A DNA stretch of 64,000 bases from Subtercola boreus (GTDB lineage: Bacteria > Actinomycetota > Actinomycetes > Actinomycetales > Microbacteriaceae). The DNA lies in NCBI RefSeq assembly GCF_006716115.1, contig NZ_VFOO01000001.1:868001-932000 (forward strand). Reading direction: 5' to 3'. Made by a program: the position numbers and the translations under genes. The notes beneath the pieces are model-generated. The model saw only the letters and a program-made list of their open reading frames with translations, was not told where the DNA came from and did not search any database. Position 1 is the stretch's first letter; each line of letters begins with the position of its first letter. Shown piece by piece: positions 62,508 to 64,000 of this stretch.

Positions 62508-64000
62508 ATGTCATTTCTGGAATATGCCCCGGCACCCGAGTCGACCGCCTTGCTGAACCTGCAGTCGGAGTACGGCCTCTTCATCGACGGTTCGTTCAGG
62601 GCTGGGTCCGCGCCCTCGTTCTCGACCATCTCGCCCGCAACCGAGAAGCACATCGCGACCATTGCGTCGGCGTCCTCCGCCGATGTGGATGCCGCGGTCA
62701 GCGCCGCGCGCCGCGCCTACGATACGACGTGGTCACGTCTCTCCGGTCGCGACCGGGGCAAGTACCTGTTCCGCATCGCGCGCCTGGTGCAGGAGCGGGC
62801 CCGCGAGCTCGCGGTCGCCGAAAGCCTCGACAACGGCAAGCCGATCAAGGAGAGTCGCGACGTCGACGTTCCGCTCGTCGCTGCCTGGTTCTTCTACTAC
62901 GCGGGCTGGGCCGACAAACTCGACCACGCGGGCCTCGGAGCCGACCCCCGCGCCCTGGGTGTGGCCGCGCAGGTCATCCCGTGGAACTTCCCCCTGCTGA
63001 TGCTGGCGTGGAAGATCGCGCCCGCCCTGGCCGCCGGCAACACCGTGGTGCTGAAGCCGGCCGAGACGACGCCGCTCACCGCGCTGCTGTTCGCGGAGAT
63101 CGTGCAGCAGGCCGGGCTGCCCGCCGGAGTGGTCAACATCATCACGGGAGCGGGTTCCACCGGGCGAGACCTGGTGAATCATCCGGACGTCAACAAGGTC
63201 GCCTTCACCGGCTCGACTTCGGTGGGCCGCGAGATCGCCCGGTCTCTGGCCGGGACCTCGAAGAAGCTCACCCTCGAACTCGGCGGCAAGGGCGCGAACA
63301 TCGTCTTCGACGACGCCCCCATCGACGAGGCCGTCGAAGGCATCGTGCGCGGCATCTTCTTCAACCAGGGTCACGTCTGCTGCGCCGGATCGCGGCTGCT
63401 CGTGCAGGAGAGCATCCACGACGAGGTCGTCGACCGCCTCAAGGAGCGGCTCTCGACGTTGCGCGTGGGGGACCCGCTCGACAAGAACACCGACGTCGGG
63501 GCGATCAATTCGGCTGAACAGCTCGCCCGCATCCGGGAGCTGTCGGACATCGGCGAGGCGGAAGGTGCTTCGCGCTGGAGCCCGGCGTGCGACCTCCCCG
63601 CGGACGGATTCTGGTTCGCGCCGACGATCTTCACGAACGTGTCGACGGCATCGCGCATCGCGCGCGACGAGATCTTCGGGCCGGTGCTCTCGATCCTGTC
63701 GTTCAGAACGCCCGCCGAGGCAGTCGCCAAGGCGAACAACACGCCCTACGGTCTGTCGGCTGGCATCTGGAGCAGCAACGGGTCGCGGGTGCTGGCGGTT
63801 GCCGACAAGCTGCGTGCCGGCGTCGTCTGGGCGAACACGTTCAACCAGTTCGACCCGTCCTCGCCGTTCGGCGGATACAAGGAGTCGGGCTACGGCCGCG
63901 AAGGCGGCAAGCAGGGGCTCGCGGCGTACCTCGCCCCGGCCGCTTCATCGCGCGGAGCGGAGGAACGGGCATCCGTTGCCGCCGAGATCGACAGCGGGAA
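62508..64000 (+). CDS. Aldehyde dehydrogenase, cut by window end
   Basis: At least 497 residues, open to the last base. NAD(P)-dependent family with Asn160 (VIPWNFPLLM), Lys183 (VVLKPAETTPL), FTGSTSVGREIA, general base Glu257 (LTLELGGKG) and nucleophile Cys291 (NQGHVCCAGSR); the C-terminal FGGYKESGYGREGG is present, so little is missing. ATG 62508 lies 12 nt after the deoC stop. It probably converts acetaldehyde from DeoC to acetate. A run of Ala/Ser/Glu after the conserved end suggests a C-terminal extension. Confidence 0.93.
   Translation, partial: MSFLEYAPAPESTALLNLQSEYGLFIDGSFRAGSAPSFSTISPATEKHIATIASASSADVDAAVSAARRAYDTTWSRLSGRDRGKYLFRIARLVQERARELAVAESLDNGKPIKESRDVDVPLVAAWFFYYAGWADKLDHAGLGADPRALGVAAQVIPWNFPLLMLAWKIAPALAAGNTVVLKPAETTPLTALLFAEIVQQAGLPAGVVNIITGAGSTGRDLVNHPDVNKVAFTGSTSVGREIARSLAGTSKKLTLELGGKGANIVFDDAPIDEAVEGIVRGIFFNQGHVCCAGSRLLVQESIHDEVVDRLKERLSTLRVGDPLDKNTDVGAINSAEQLARIRELSDIGEAEGASRWSPACDLPADGFWFAPTIFTNVSTASRIARDEIFGPVLSILSFRTPAEAVAKANNTPYGLSAGIWSSNGSRVLAVADKLRAGVVWANTFNQFDPSSPFGGYKESGYGREGGKQGLAAYLAPAASSRGAEERASVAAEIDSG

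Noticed and set aside
60659-63517. 952-residue plus-strand frame across the MFS, deoC and aldehyde dehydrogenase genes
   Set aside because: Different frame from three clear enzymes/transporters, rich in Arg, no recognisable domain.

Overview
The window is 64 kb of a high-GC genome that reads as an actinomycete, most probably a Microbacteriaceae relative. This is inferred from the gene orders atpBEFHAGDC and nusA-ylxR-infB-rbfA, an IF2 with a long Pro/Ala/Gly-rich N-terminus, frequent GTG starts and many apparently leaderless promoters. No rRNA, tRNA, CRISPR array, insertion sequence or integrase was seen. It looks like ordinary chromosome with a few accessory inserts.

Layout. 1-7444: F1Fo ATP synthase operon, with the tail of an AtpI-like gene first; atpB appears to start at CTG. 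7465-10332: yaaA, two DNA-alkylation repair genes (tag, ogt) and pdxH. 10359-22011: a polyamine/amino-acid block with an Lrp regulator, class III aminotransferase and PuuB-like oxidase on the minus strand, a PP2C phosphatase and potDABC-like importer on the plus strand, then L-asparaginase and GabT on the minus strand. 22106-24679: remnant of a DUF6745-like gene, OsmC and a drug-type MFS exporter. 24791-30522: a two-gene unit with an M1 metallopeptidase and a 1459-residue Pls/PosA-type NRPS whose binding-pocket code resembles lysine. 30677-39045: FKBP-like lipoprotein, dxr, site-2 protease, a NarL-type two-component pair with a SHOCT protein, ispG and a GNAT enzyme. 39098-44654: MarR-MFS pair, a membrane serine protease with a C-terminal zinc ribbon, and proS. 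44819-49706: an olefin (ole) cluster with oleA, an oleB-oleC fusion and oleD. 49776-54754: nusA, ylxR, infB, rbfA. 54844-64000: PanE-like reductase and mutY (minus), then a degenerate P-loop protein, truB, two small membrane proteins, ribF, a CynX-type MFS, deoC and an aldehyde dehydrogenase cut by the window edge.

How parts work together. The block at 10-22 kb would import putrescine or spermidine (PotDABC), remove amino groups (aminotransferase, oxidase) and pass GABA to GabT. The Pls-type synthetase is predicted to make a cationic homo-poly(amino acid) at the membrane, and the overlapping peptidase may trim or degrade it. The ole genes would join two fatty acyl chains head to head and decarboxylate them to long-chain alkenes. 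dxr, ispG and the site-2 protease form the usual isoprenoid/envelope group, here interrupted by a two-component system. deoC and the aldehyde dehydrogenase fit deoxyribose-phosphate breakdown to acetaldehyde and acetate.

Scattered structure not explained by genes: two copies of a palindromic element between convergent genes, short tandem duplications that copy stop codons, and many TAnnnT boxes placed 6-8 nt before start codons, pointing to leaderless transcripts.
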